Source of the DNA: CAYTPI01 sp964439625
Lineage (GTDB): Bacteria > Chloroflexota > Anaerolineae > Aggregatilineales > UBA3940
Reading direction: 5' to 3'
DNA: 26,789 bases
Assembly: GCA_964439625.1 (NCBI GenBank)
Contig: CAYTPI010000029.1
Coordinates: forward strand, 1-26,789
The position numbers were made by a program, and so were the translations under genes. This document shows, piece by piece, positions 14,607 through 22,080 of this stretch. Positions within the stretch are counted from its first letter, which is position 1. The number at the start of each line of letters is the position of its first letter. Below the pieces are notes generated by a model. That model was not told where the DNA came from, made no database searches, and saw nothing but the letters and a program-made list of their open reading frames with translations.

Positions 14607-15743
14607 TTGAATATGAAAAGCGCATGTCGTCAACTAATATTTATATTTATTATCCTTATAAGCTTGTTGATAGGTTGCAGCACACCAAGCACTGTAATCG
14701 ATGAGGAGGAAACTGTAGACGAAGAGGCCCCAGCAGAAGAAAGTGGCCCAGTGGCAGAGACACCAAGTGTCGGAAGCTCACCAGATATCATCGCTTTCGT
14801 CCCTGATCCAGCGGAGCGTTACGTTGGCGGTTTTGTTCAGGGTCTCTCCGAAGAGGCCGAGCAAGTAGACTTTGAAATTCGCATTGTTGAAAACGGGTTC
14901 GACCAAGCACAGCAAGATCGCCAAGTAGAAGGCGTTCTTGATGACGGCGTGATACCGCGTCTGTGGATTTGGTGGCCTGCCGAAAGCAGCGCCGCCCTCG
15001 ACTCATTGCAAGCCCTTGCTGATACGGGGGCACCCGTTTTGCAAATCAACCAGTTGCCAAATAATGACGCTGCGGAGTTGGTTGTCGGCTACGTCGGCCC
15101 AGATGATGCGCTGCGGGCGTACAATGCGGGCGAACTACTGGTTGAAGCCCGCGATGCTTGGGTGGAAGCAGGCAAGCAGTTGGATGATACCGTCAACGTT
15201 ATCGCTGTAACTTACCCACGGTCGTATGGCGGGTATCCACTCTCGATCAATGCATTTAAAGAAGGCATAGCAGGCTCCGGCCTGACCTTAACCGGTGAGG
15301 AAGATGAAGGTTTCGGTGCGCAAAACGGTTATATCAGTGCGGCACGCTTGATCGATGACTATGGCGAAAGCGGCATCGATATGATCTACGGCATGGATGA
15401 TGCCATACTGCAAGGGGCTATTAAGGCGTTAGAAGACAATGGCTACACAGTCGGGTTGCCAGAAGATGGCGACGCCGTTGATGTGATTGCTGTTGGCACT
15501 GTCTGCAATGGTGACCGTGACCTGTTAGATGATGGCGTTCAATATGCCACCACCTTACAAGCTCCACTGCTGGAAGGGCAACTCGCTATTCAGGCTGCAA
15601 GCAACTATCTGCGTGACGGTGACATTCCGACCGAGCAGTTCACGCCGAACCCTAAAGTGCGCCACAACGAATGGGAAGACTTTACCCTCGAAGGCTTCGA
15701 TGACAACACATACACGATGGACGAACTCTGTACTTGGAACTAA
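14607..15743 (+). CDS. Sugar ABC transporter substrate-binding lipoprotein (RbsB-like)
   Basis: 378 residues from a TTG at 14607, six bases after GGAG; an ATG at 14613 would shorten it by two residues and gives an equally good signal peptide. The signal ends in the lipobox LIGC (Cys24), followed by a Glu-rich tether (about 32-50). The mature part reads as a type I periplasmic-binding fold: DIIAFVPDPAERYVGGFVQG, VPRLWIWWPAESSAALD-like second strand region, NVIAVTYPRSYGGYPLSINAF and DMIYGMDDAILQGAIKALED, which are the ribose/galactose-binding-protein landmarks. It would capture a sugar or related small molecule outside the cell. No permease or ATPase gene adjoins it, so it is an orphan here; only a dead ATPase fragment of the same transporter class lies at 1762-1965. 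Confidence 0.85.
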   Translation: MNMKSACRQLIFIFIILISLLIGCSTPSTVIDEEETVDEEAPAEESGPVAETPSVGSSPDIIAFVPDPAERYVGGFVQGLSEEAEQVDFEIRIVENGFDQAQQDRQVEGVLDDGVIPRLWIWWPAESSAALDSLQALADTGAPVLQINQLPNNDAAELVVGYVGPDDALRAYNAGELLVEARDAWVEAGKQLDDTVNVIAVTYPRSYGGYPLSINAFKEGIAGSGLTLTGEEDEGFGAQNGYISAARLIDDYGESGIDMIYGMDDAILQGAIKALEDNGYTVGLPEDGDAVDVIAVGTVCNGDRDLLDDGVQYATTLQAPLLEGQLAIQAASNYLRDGDIPTEQFTPNPKVRHNEWEDFTLEGFDDNTYTMDELCTWN

Positions 15744-15768
15744 GCGATCTCAAGGGTATTCGTCTTAG

Positions 15769-16167
15769 TTACGGTGTCAGGCGAATGCCCCGCGAGGTCG
15801 CATAATCGCGCTCGATCAACCCGCCTTCTTCAAGCAGGCCGAGATGGTAGCGCACCGAACTGACCGACCCCCAGCCCAGCCCCCGTTGACATTCGCGTAA
15901 GGTTGGGGCATAGCCGTATGTGTCAATGTAACGCTGCAAATATTGGTACAACGTCCGGGTGATGTTGGTATAGCCTTCCAGACTTGGCAGAGCTGCGGAC
16001 TCAGCAGCAGGCTGGTGGATGCTCTTTGATGGTTGTTGATTGTAATACGCATAAATGCGGCGTCCACAGGCTTTGCAGCGAATGATCGCTCTTGCGCTGT
16101 TTTGGTCACGGTAGACCGCTTCAGAACCGCAGCGCGCACATATCACTGGCAGTCGTTTTTGGCCCAA
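15769..16167 (-). CDS. Zinc-ribbon plus LexA-type winged-helix regulator (no protease domain)
   Basis: 132 residues from a TTG at 16167, supported by an unusually strong GGAGGAGGGGG six bases upstream (about 16174-16184). Residues 9-36 hold two CxxC pairs (VICARCGSEA and IIRCKACGRR), a zinc ribbon. After a linker, residues about 68-132 match the LexA DNA-binding domain: LYQYLQRYIDTYGYAPTLRE, LGWGSVSSVRYHLGLLEEGG, then LIERDYATSRGIRLTP. The protein ends where the S24 self-cleaving peptidase of LexA would begin. It is therefore a DNA-binding protein that cannot be inactivated by RecA-style autocleavage. It is divergent from the 16224 gene with 56 bases between the starts. Targets are unknown. 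Confidence 0.75.
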   Translation of the reverse strand: MGQKRLPVICARCGSEAVYRDQNSARAIIRCKACGRRIYAYYNQQPSKSIHQPAAESAALPSLEGYTNITRTLYQYLQRYIDTYGYAPTLRECQRGLGWGSVSSVRYHLGLLEEGGLIERDYATSRGIRLTP

Positions 16168-16223
16168 TTGATTCCCCCTCCTCCTGATCGCACAGTTGCG
16201 CCAACAGCCCCCTCTCGCCTAGA

Positions 16224-17048
16224 ATGGTGAGCATGGAACCTGATTCATCTTCTCAATCATCTGAACAGTCAGCGAACCTGAATGGCTTACGCCTACAGGA
16301 AGACCGCATCCAAACGCTGGCAAACCTGCTGAGTCTGGTTGCCATTGTCGGGCGAATGGACAGTGCCGCGATTCAACGGGTGTTGGTCTCGCTAGGCTCC
16401 GACTTAGTTGACATGGCCCCCTCAACGAGAGTCAACGCGACTATTGTCAAAAAGCTGCTGGGTGAGATTGCCAATGAGCAGGGCCAAGAAGCGGCGATGC
16501 AAATCGCCACCGACCTGGCATTTGTTGCTCGTACTTGGCGACCCGTACTCAAGCAGTTCAACGAGGACGACCCGCACCGTCTGCTGCCCTACGCAGAAAT
16601 CCTGTATGCCTTTTTCAACTATAGTGGACGTGCTCTACTTGAATATGAGGCATTCGAACTATTTGGGGGGCAGGAATTAACGCTACCCATGCGCAACCTA
16701 AGCGCAGCCATGCGCCCCTACCAAATGCCAGAAGACAACCTGCTGTGGGAGCTCGTTGGTTTCACAGATCCACCCGATGCGGTGCTGGTTGCCAGCAACA
16801 TCAGCACGATGTACCTACTGAAATCCGCTTCATCTGGTATCGATATGCGCTTTAGTCGCATTGATCGCAAATCTGAAGAAGGCGAACGCCAAGACACCGA
16901 TGCCCGCGTTGACTCCTCCGAATTCGCCGCCTTCGTCGCCGGTTTACTTGGTGACATGCTCTACTGGACGGCGCGCATTCGCTCCCATGTATTGCCTGGT
17001 CAACAAGTTTGGCAGCACATCCAAACCTTGTTACTGAGCGAAGAATAG
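16224..17048 (+). CDS. Unrecognised helical protein
   Basis: 274 residues from an ATG at 16224; a second ATG three codons on (16233) is equally possible. I do not recognise it. The N-terminus is Ser/Gln-rich and probably disordered (about 1-22). The rest appears largely helical, soluble, and has no Cys. No signal peptide, membrane helix, nucleotide-binding or metal motif is visible. A charged, probably flexible segment lies at about 213-230 (RKSEEGERQDTDARVDSS). It is transcribed divergently from the zinc-ribbon/LexA-type regulator, so that regulator may control it; this rests on position only. The coding pattern looks normal and the open frame is long, so it is likely real. Confidence 0.7.
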   Translation: MVSMEPDSSSQSSEQSANLNGLRLQEDRIQTLANLLSLVAIVGRMDSAAIQRVLVSLGSDLVDMAPSTRVNATIVKKLLGEIANEQGQEAAMQIATDLAFVARTWRPVLKQFNEDDPHRLLPYAEILYAFFNYSGRALLEYEAFELFGGQELTLPMRNLSAAMRPYQMPEDNLLWELVGFTDPPDAVLVASNISTMYLLKSASSGIDMRFSRIDRKSEEGERQDTDARVDSSEFAAFVAGLLGDMLYWTARIRSHVLPGQQVWQHIQTLLLSEE

Positions 17049-17137
17049 CACAAACGTTCTAGTAAGTCGATACGAAGTTTGTTGGGGTGTTGTTTTGATT
17101 CCGTTGAGGGTAGTATTTTGCCATACCTGAGACGCAT

Positions 17138-17160
17138 GGGGCAGAGGCAAGCCTCGCCCC
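17138..17160. terminator. Possible hairpin between convergent genes
   Basis: GGGGC-A-GAGG, loop CAAG, CCTC-GCCCC forms a 9-bp stem with one bulge between the convergent 16224 and pdhB genes. There is no T run on either side, so termination activity is uncertain. Confidence 0.4.
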
Positions 17161-17178
17161 GATATATCAGGCTGCATC

Positions 17179-18201
17179 TTACATAATCGCCTTGACGGCT
17201 GCAACAACTTTGTCTGCGTTGGGCAGGGCGGACTGCTCTAATGCCTGCGAATATGGTAGTGGCGCATCAACTGTTGCCACCCGCTGCACGGGCGCGTCCA
17301 TCCAATCGAAGGCTTCTTCCTGAATGCGCGCACTGATCTCAGCACCAACGCCATACATCTTATGGGGTTCTTCGACCACCACGCAGCGGTTGGTCTTTTT
17401 GAAACTCTGGATGATCGGCACCATATCCAACGGACGCAGGCAGCGCAGATCGACGACCTCAGCGCTGATGCCTTCTTTCTCGAGCATATCAGCCGCTTGA
17501 ATGGAGACCTGCATCATCTTGGAGTAACTGACGATAGTCACATCAGAGCCAGCGCGCTTGACATCGCTAACACCGAGTGGCACTTCGTAGTCTTCAACGG
17601 GCACCGGGCCGCGAGTCTGGTAGAGGGTGGAGTGTTCCACAAAAAGAACCGGATCATCGCTGCGGATAGCGGCCTTGAGCATCCCTTTGGCATCATGTGG
17701 GGTGTAGGGGCAGGCAACGATCAAGCCGGGGAAATGGGCAAATATCTGCTCAGAACTGTGCGAGTGCGTCGCCCCTAACTGCCGCCCACCGCCAGAAGTT
17801 GTACGAATGACCATTGGTACATTCCACTGACCGCCAAACATATAGTGCGCCTTGGCCGCTGTATTGACGATGGAGTCAAAGGCAACATAGGTGAAGTTGA
17901 TCGTCATGATCTCGGCAACAGGGCGTAAGCCGTTCATCGCGGCACCGACGGCACCACTTAGGATTGCTGCTTCAGCGATGGGTGTATCGCGCACGCGCCG
18001 GGGGCCAAAATGATCATAGAAGCCTTTGGTAACGGCGTAGGTACCACCCCACACGCCGACTTCCTGCCCCATAACAAAGATATCTTCGTCGCGCTCCATC
18101 TCTTCCCAAAGCGCATCCGAGATGGCCTGACGATATGTTTTTGCCTCTGTCTGGCCCGTTACATCTGACTGCTCAAGTGCCTTAGATTCCATGGTAGACA
18201 T
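17179..18201 (-). CDS. pdhB: 2-oxo acid dehydrogenase E1 component, beta subunit (pyruvate dehydrogenase type)
   Basis: 340 residues from the ATG at 18201, which has AAAGGA seven bases upstream; a GTG or other start at 18228 would add nine residues not needed by the family. The transketolase-like pyrimidine domain shows YRQAISDALWEEMERDEDIF, FVMGQEVGVWGGTYAVTKGF and RVRDTPIAEAAILSGAVGAA, whose Glu contacts thiamine diphosphate. GRQLGATHSHSSEQIFAHFP and the C-terminal domain (VVDLRCLRPLD, VVVEEPHKMYGVGAEI) are also standard. Together with the alpha subunit it decarboxylates pyruvate (or branched-chain oxo acids) and passes the acyl group to E2. It overlaps the end of pdhA by 20 bases, so translation is coupled. 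E2 and E3 are not in the window. Confidence 0.93.
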   Translation of the reverse strand: MSTMESKALEQSDVTGQTEAKTYRQAISDALWEEMERDEDIFVMGQEVGVWGGTYAVTKGFYDHFGPRRVRDTPIAEAAILSGAVGAAMNGLRPVAEIMTINFTYVAFDSIVNTAAKAHYMFGGQWNVPMVIRTTSGGGRQLGATHSHSSEQIFAHFPGLIVACPYTPHDAKGMLKAAIRSDDPVLFVEHSTLYQTRGPVPVEDYEVPLGVSDVKRAGSDVTIVSYSKMMQVSIQAADMLEKEGISAEVVDLRCLRPLDMVPIIQSFKKTNRCVVVEEPHKMYGVGAEISARIQEEAFDWMDAPVQRVATVDAPLPYSQALEQSALPNADKVVAAVKAIM

Positions 18202-19141
18202 TTGCAAACAAATCCTTTGTGTCTTCACTGTTGCGGGAGAACGCTACTGCTTGTTGTACTTCTTTCTCAACCTGTTCGTTAACTTCTTCGATGTCAGCCT
18301 CGGTCATCCAATCCTTTTCCAGCAGAAAATCCCGCCAGAGTTCAATAGGGTCGGTCTTCATGCGCTCTTCGACCTCCTCTGAAGTGCGATAACGCTCGGC
18401 ATCACCCATGGAATGACCACGGTAGCGATAAGTGCGCGCTTCAATGAGGCGTGGCCCACCGCCTGCACGAGTATCTTCAACGGCCTTGTGCAGCGCCTTA
18501 TAGATTGTTTCTGGGGTATCCACCTCGACGCGCTCACCGGGGATGCCGTAGGCTTCTGCCTTGCGGTACAGTTCAACGACGGCACTGGCACGGTCAACGG
18601 CGGTTCCCATACCGTACTCGTTATTTTCAATGACCCACACAACGGGTAACTCCCACACGCCTGCGAGGTTCAAGCCTTCATGGAACAGGCCAATGTTGGT
18701 GGAACCGTCACCCATAAAGCAGACGGTGACGCGATCATCGCCACGGTAATGGTCGGCAAGTGCCAACCCACTTGCCAGCGGGATGTGACTGCCGACGATA
18801 GCCCAACCACCCCAAAAGCGACGCGCTTTGTCGCCCATGTGCATCGAACCGCCATAGCCCCCACTGACGCCGGTCTGCTTACCCAGCATCTCTGCCATCA
18901 CATTGTTGGGGTGCATGCCGCGGGAAATGGCTAGCCCATGATCACGGTAGGCGGTGATCAGATTGTCGTCCTCGCGAAGGGCGTATTTTGCCGCAACCGC
19001 CATCGGCTCTTGACCGATGTACAGGTGCAAGAAACCGCCGATATCACCCTCTGAATACAACTGGGCGCACTTCTCTTCGAAGCGCCTAATCAGGCGCATC
19101 AAGTGATAAGCCTCAATCTTCTCGGCTTTATTGAAGGTCAT
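18182..19141 (-). CDS. pdhA: 2-oxo acid dehydrogenase E1 component, alpha subunit (pyruvate dehydrogenase type)
   Basis: 319 residues from the ATG at 19141; GGAG lies nine bases upstream, and the longer frame to 19237 adds residues unlike the family. The thiamine-diphosphate motif is GDGSTNIGLFHEGLN (144-158) through ENN (172-174). Family marks are FEEKCAQLYSEGDIGGFLHL, GQEPMAVAAKYAL, YRDHGLAISRG, GGYGGSMHMGDKARRFWGG and the phosphorylation-loop-like YRYRGHSMGDAERYRT. It forms an alpha2beta2 E1 with the downstream pdhB. The short form (about 320 residues) is common in Gram-positive-type and Chloroflexota complexes. Substrate preference for pyruvate over branched-chain or acetoin-derived acids is inferred from the overall pattern. 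A GAAC-N4-GTTC palindrome lies 134 bases upstream. Confidence 0.93.
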   Translation of the reverse strand: MTFNKAEKIEAYHLMRLIRRFEEKCAQLYSEGDIGGFLHLYIGQEPMAVAAKYALREDDNLITAYRDHGLAISRGMHPNNVMAEMLGKQTGVSGGYGGSMHMGDKARRFWGGWAIVGSHIPLASGLALADHYRGDDRVTVCFMGDGSTNIGLFHEGLNLAGVWELPVVWVIENNEYGMGTAVDRASAVVELYRKAEAYGIPGERVEVDTPETIYKALHKAVEDTRAGGGPRLIEARTYRYRGHSMGDAERYRTSEEVEERMKTDPIELWRDFLLEKDWMTEADIEEVNEQVEKEVQQAVAFSRNSEDTKDLFANVYHGI

Positions 19142-19274
19142 AAAAGGTATCTCCAGTCTTCGAAATAATGGTTGAGAAACGTTGCACCACTCTAACGAGT
19201 ACCGGAATGCATGAGGTCGGCGCGTGAGGGGCAACAAGACTGTATATGCATCAAGCTTATGGTCTTAAACCTAC

Positions 19275-19290
19275 GTGAACGAATGTTCAC
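19275..19290. promoter_or_regulatory. Perfect operator-like palindrome upstream of pdhA
   Basis: GTGAAC-GAAT-GTTCAC, a perfect 6-bp inverted repeat. Its core GAAC-N4-GTTC is the Gram-positive-type LexA (SOS) box pattern; TetR-family operators can look similar. Confidence 0.45.
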
Positions 19291-19462
19291 TTAGGCCGGA
19301 AAAGCTCTGCTGCGAACAGAACTGAGGTTATTGTACCGTAGGAGTTCACATTTGGTAAAGGCATGAGCAAAGTTATCAAGGGGCTAGAGATGCAACAATG
19401 TGAAACAGTTTCTGAAAAGTGACCAAGCATCATTCACAGTTAGGAAGAGGCCCAAACAAATC

Positions 19463-19488
19463 ATAGAGGCTTCCGGTGAAGCCCCTAT
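19463..19488 (-). terminator. Terminator hairpin of the cupin gene
   Basis: On the minus strand, ATAGGGGCTTC, loop ACCG, GAAGCCTCTAT (11-bp stem, one mismatch), then GATTTGTTT. It lies 32 bases past the cupin stop. Confidence 0.6.
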
Positions 19489-19519
19489 GCCAGTACTGAT
19501 CCGACTTTAAAGCCGACGT

Positions 19520-19975
19520 TTATTCCTCAGGGGGCAGGAAGTCAACACCATTCTCTGAGGAAATACGTAGAATTTCTTCGATTTCATCCATGCCGCGCCC
19601 GGCAATATTATCGAACAGGTTTTCAAGATCACCGGCTGGTGTTACCCAGAACAAGGCGCGGGTTGGTACGTCGGTGTTGTTATGATACGAATGCGGAATA
19701 CCTCGCGGCATTTTGACTAAGTCACCCGCCTTGGCCTTATGGCTGTCATCTCCAAGTACCAAGTCCAGCTCATTCTCCAACACCAAGATAAACTCATCCT
19801 GATCAGGGTGTACGTGCAGCGCGATCCCTGTGTTGGGCGGGTCATACGTTTCGAAGACAAAGCAGGAACTGGAAGAGGCACGGTACCAATATGTATGACC
19901 GAGGATATCTACTTCCTTGCCTGTTTTTTCTCCACTGATACCGGCTGCTAATGGCATGAATGTTTCGGCGCTCAT
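19520..19975 (-). CDS. Cupin-domain protein
   Basis: 151 residues; AAAGGAG stands eight bases before the ATG. A single cupin barrel: motif 1 is GIALHVHPDQDEFILVLENE (two His and a Glu as metal ligands, about residues 51-65) and motif 2 is LVKMPRGIPHSYHNNT (the fourth His ligand). The C-terminal tail after about residue 115 is helical and acidic (GRGMDEIEEILRISSENG). Small cupins of this type bind Fe, Mn or Zn and may be dioxygenases, isomerases or simple sensors; no substrate can be assigned. It is a single-gene unit with its own terminator at 19463-19488. Confidence 0.85.
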   Translation of the reverse strand: MSAETFMPLAAGISGEKTGKEVDILGHTYWYRASSSSCFVFETYDPPNTGIALHVHPDQDEFILVLENELDLVLGDDSHKAKAGDLVKMPRGIPHSYHNNTDVPTRALFWVTPAGDLENLFDNIAGRGMDEIEEILRISSENGVDFLPPEE

Positions 19976-20120
19976 TGTGTTTCTCCTTTAGCTGAAATAT
20001 GTGTTGTCATTTGAATCGATTGTTTAACCCGTACCACAATTTTAGCCCAGCGTCTAAGCAAACTCCTCCTATTGCAGCTAACAGACGTTCAACACGCTTC
20101 TATCAGGTGATAGATGTGCG

Positions 20121-20873
20121 CTACCCGGTGATCTCATCAACAGTCGTCGCCAGCATCTGGGCAAGCGCAGCGAAAAGCTGCTGCCCCTCTTCGATGGAAG
20201 CACTGGCAGGGTCGCCGAAATAGGCCAGGTCGCTGCCCGCCTCTTTGAATGTTCGCGCCCCATGATTCATTATTCTGTCTGGTAAATCGATAAACAAAGG
20301 TGGCAGCTTCAAGCGTTCCTCATTGCGTACCAAGTCAGGGCGTTCTGCCATTACGAGCGATGTCTCGTAAGACCCAGCATGGCGGGCACCGGCCCGGAAC
20401 TCTTCTGAGAGCGTTGCTGCCCAACGATCTACGCGCACGTCGGGAGCAGCGGCTTGGCCTAACCCACTGGCGCTAAAATCTGCCACTGCTTCGGCGATGG
20501 TGTTAAAGTGTGCCGGCTCGAGATGATGGTTGGAGAATACAATGTGCTTGAACCCATGCGTTGACAAAGACCGGCAGACAGCCGTCACAATGGCATAAAG
20601 AGTCTCCGGGTCTAGTGAGATGGTGCCGGCAAAAGGCATTCCGAAGTTAGTGACACCAAGGTAAAGTGGGGGCGCAATGGCACATTCAATTCCCTGCTGC
20701 GCTAAGAGATCAGAAGCACGCCGCGATGACCCTTGCGCAATAATGACATCCGTCTCCAAAGGGAGGTGCGGCCCGTGGGCTTCCGTAGCGCCACTGGGCA
20801 CCAAGACGACAGAAGTACGGCGGGCGAGGTCGGCGACTTCTAGCCAAGGCATCTCAGCGATGTAATAAGTCAT
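20121..20873 (-). CDS. Creatininase-family amidohydrolase
   Basis: 250 residues from the ATG at 20873, which overlaps the upstream stop (ATGA) and matches the family's usual start. The metal and catalytic residues are visible: VVLVPSGATEAHGPHLPLETD (about 21-41, with Glu, His and the Asp), FSNHHLEPAH (about 113-122) and the late GARHAGSYETSLVMAERPD (about 161-179, with His and Glu). Creatininase-fold enzymes open cyclic amides or hydrolyse formamides in cofactor and nucleotide pathways (creatininase, ArfB, MftE). No mycofactocin or flavin genes are here, so the substrate stays open. It is translationally coupled to the unrecognised 20870 gene, which suggests a shared task. Confidence 0.85.
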   Translation of the reverse strand: MTYYIAEMPWLEVADLARRTSVVLVPSGATEAHGPHLPLETDVIIAQGSSRRASDLLAQQGIECAIAPPLYLGVTNFGMPFAGTISLDPETLYAIVTAVCRSLSTHGFKHIVFSNHHLEPAHFNTIAEAVADFSASGLGQAAAPDVRVDRWAATLSEEFRAGARHAGSYETSLVMAERPDLVRNEERLKLPPLFIDLPDRIMNHGARTFKEAGSDLAYFGDPASASIEEGQQLFAALAQMLATTVDEITG

Positions 20874-21448
20874 TGGCCTGCTCCATGTTGACTGCCACTT
20901 GGCAGTTCCCACTCAACGTGCAGCACGGTGGGCGGCGTGGTATCAAAAGGATCAACCGACGAGTCAAAGTAAATAGTAAAAGGTACATCCACAGGCAAAA
21001 AACGCCGGGCAACACCGTAGTGAAGGCCGTAATTAAAGTTATGCGGGTATGGGGTCATTGCCGTAATCTTGATATGATGCGCATCAATTTGCTCAACGCT
21101 AATTTCACCCGCATTTTTGCCTCTATGATTCAGCTTGAAAATATCGTTCCACATGAACTCTATTTCTGGATACGTTATCTGCTCAACTTTCGGCGGAAGG
21201 ACTGCGTTATCGATGATGACCATGCCAACACTGACGAAGTCAAATAGGCTATCACCGGTTAGTTCACTTTCAATTGTATTGAACATATCCAATTCGTACT
21301 GCTGTGGATACCATTTGTCCGGATCAATGTCGGTGAAACCCCCTGCCTCCAACACCGGCGTCATCCTCTCACTGTTAATCGACCTCAAGAACGCGAGCAG
21401 CACCTGCCCCTTTACATAGGCGTCTGGGCCAATTTGCTGATATGGTAT
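20870..21448 (-). CDS. Unrecognised conserved-looking protein, coupled to the creatininase-family gene; unusual start
   Basis: From a GTG at 21403 the protein has 177 residues and opens LLAFLRSINSERMTPVLEAG. The frame stays open 15 codons further up, to a TAA at 21449-21451, and reads PYQQIGPDAYVKGQ in front of that GTG. The natural beginning of the domain therefore seems to lie upstream, but the only codon near a good Shine-Dalgarno (AGGAA, six bases away) is ATA at 21446-21448. Other visible features: GFTDIDPDKWYPQQYELDMF, an acidic middle, and YPHNFNYGLHYGVARRFLPV. I cannot name the family; short domains of this shape are frequent in Chloroflexota as far as I recall. Its TGA overlaps the next ATG. 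Confidence 0.6.
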   Translation of the reverse strand: MPYQQIGPDAYVKGQVLLAFLRSINSERMTPVLEAGGFTDIDPDKWYPQQYELDMFNTIESELTGDSLFDFVSVGMVIIDNAVLPPKVEQITYPEIEFMWNDIFKLNHRGKNAGEISVEQIDAHHIKITAMTPYPHNFNYGLHYGVARRFLPVDVPFTIYFDSSVDPFDTTPPTVLHVEWELPSGSQHGAGQ

Positions 21449-21580
21449 TTATGTTTCCTGTTGCTAAAACTGAGCTAGAGATACCATCTATATACTAACT
21501 AAAATAAAACGATCTACAAGCAAAAATCTGCCGAATGGTAAAATAGTTATATGAAAAGGTTTAACGTGATGATAGCAAAA

Positions 21581-21602
21581 ACACCCGCTCGTTTGCGGGT
21601 GT
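21581..21602 (-). terminator. Rho-independent terminator of the FmdB-like gene
   Basis: On the minus strand, ACACCCGC, loop AAACGA, GCGGGTGT (perfect 8-bp stem) followed by TTTTTGC. It lies 30 bases past the stop at 21632. Confidence 0.88.
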
Positions 21603-21631
21603 CGGTAGGTATGTGAGTTGCGGCTGTGCGA

Positions 21632-22009
21632 CTAGTCGCTACTAGCAGGTTTCGTCGAGCTAGACTCTGGCTTAGAGGTAGCTGGCTTACTTTCTTTTTT
21701 CTCCGCTTTCTTCTCGCCCGAGTCGGATGCAGACGCAGCCGGTTTAGCGTCTGAACTGCTGTCCCCAGTGTCGGTCTTGGCTGAGTCGTCACCATTAACA
21801 GAAGCAGGCGCAGCCGAATTAGCCGAGCCACGGTTATCCGTCACGTAAAAGCCCGACCCCTTGAACACAACGCCCACAGGTTGGATCACCCGATGGACAG
21901 TCTGCTCGTGGTCACAATTAGGGCAGTCGGTAATCGGATCATCGCTAAAGCTCTGCTTCTCTTCAAAATAGTAGCCACAGTTGTCACATTTGTACGCATA
22001 GACCGGCAT
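21632..22009 (-). CDS. FmdB-family zinc-ribbon protein with a low-complexity tail
   Basis: 125 residues. The first 60 are a zinc ribbon typical of FmdB-type putative regulators: MPVYAYKCDNCGYYFEEKQ with CxxC at 8-11, then DCPNCDHEQTVHRVIQPVGV with CxxC at 29-32, and FKGSGFYVTDNRG. The remaining 55 or so residues are a Ser/Ala/Lys/Glu/Thr-rich, probably disordered tail ending SSSTKPASSD. The family is named after a formamidase regulator, but its members' role is mostly unknown; ribosome or translation links have been suggested. AAAGAGA precedes the ATG. It is a single gene with a strong terminator. Confidence 0.88.
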   Translation of the reverse strand: MPVYAYKCDNCGYYFEEKQSFSDDPITDCPNCDHEQTVHRVIQPVGVVFKGSGFYVTDNRGSANSAAPASVNGDDSAKTDTGDSSSDAKPAASASDSGEKKAEKKESKPATSKPESSSTKPASSD

Positions 22010-22080
22010 TAGTAGTTCTCTTTCCGTTCACAAAGCCTCGACGCCAAGATAATTGCGTCATTTACTTGGTTACAATGAAT

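Larger units (their letters stand above)
19142..19519. other. Intergenic region (378 bases) upstream of pdhA
   Basis: No gene is visible. It holds the palindrome at 19275-19290 and the terminator hairpin of the cupin gene at 19463-19488. The pdhA promoter should lie at about 19170-19270 on the minus strand, but I could not pick a convincing -35/-10 pair. Confidence 0.6.
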
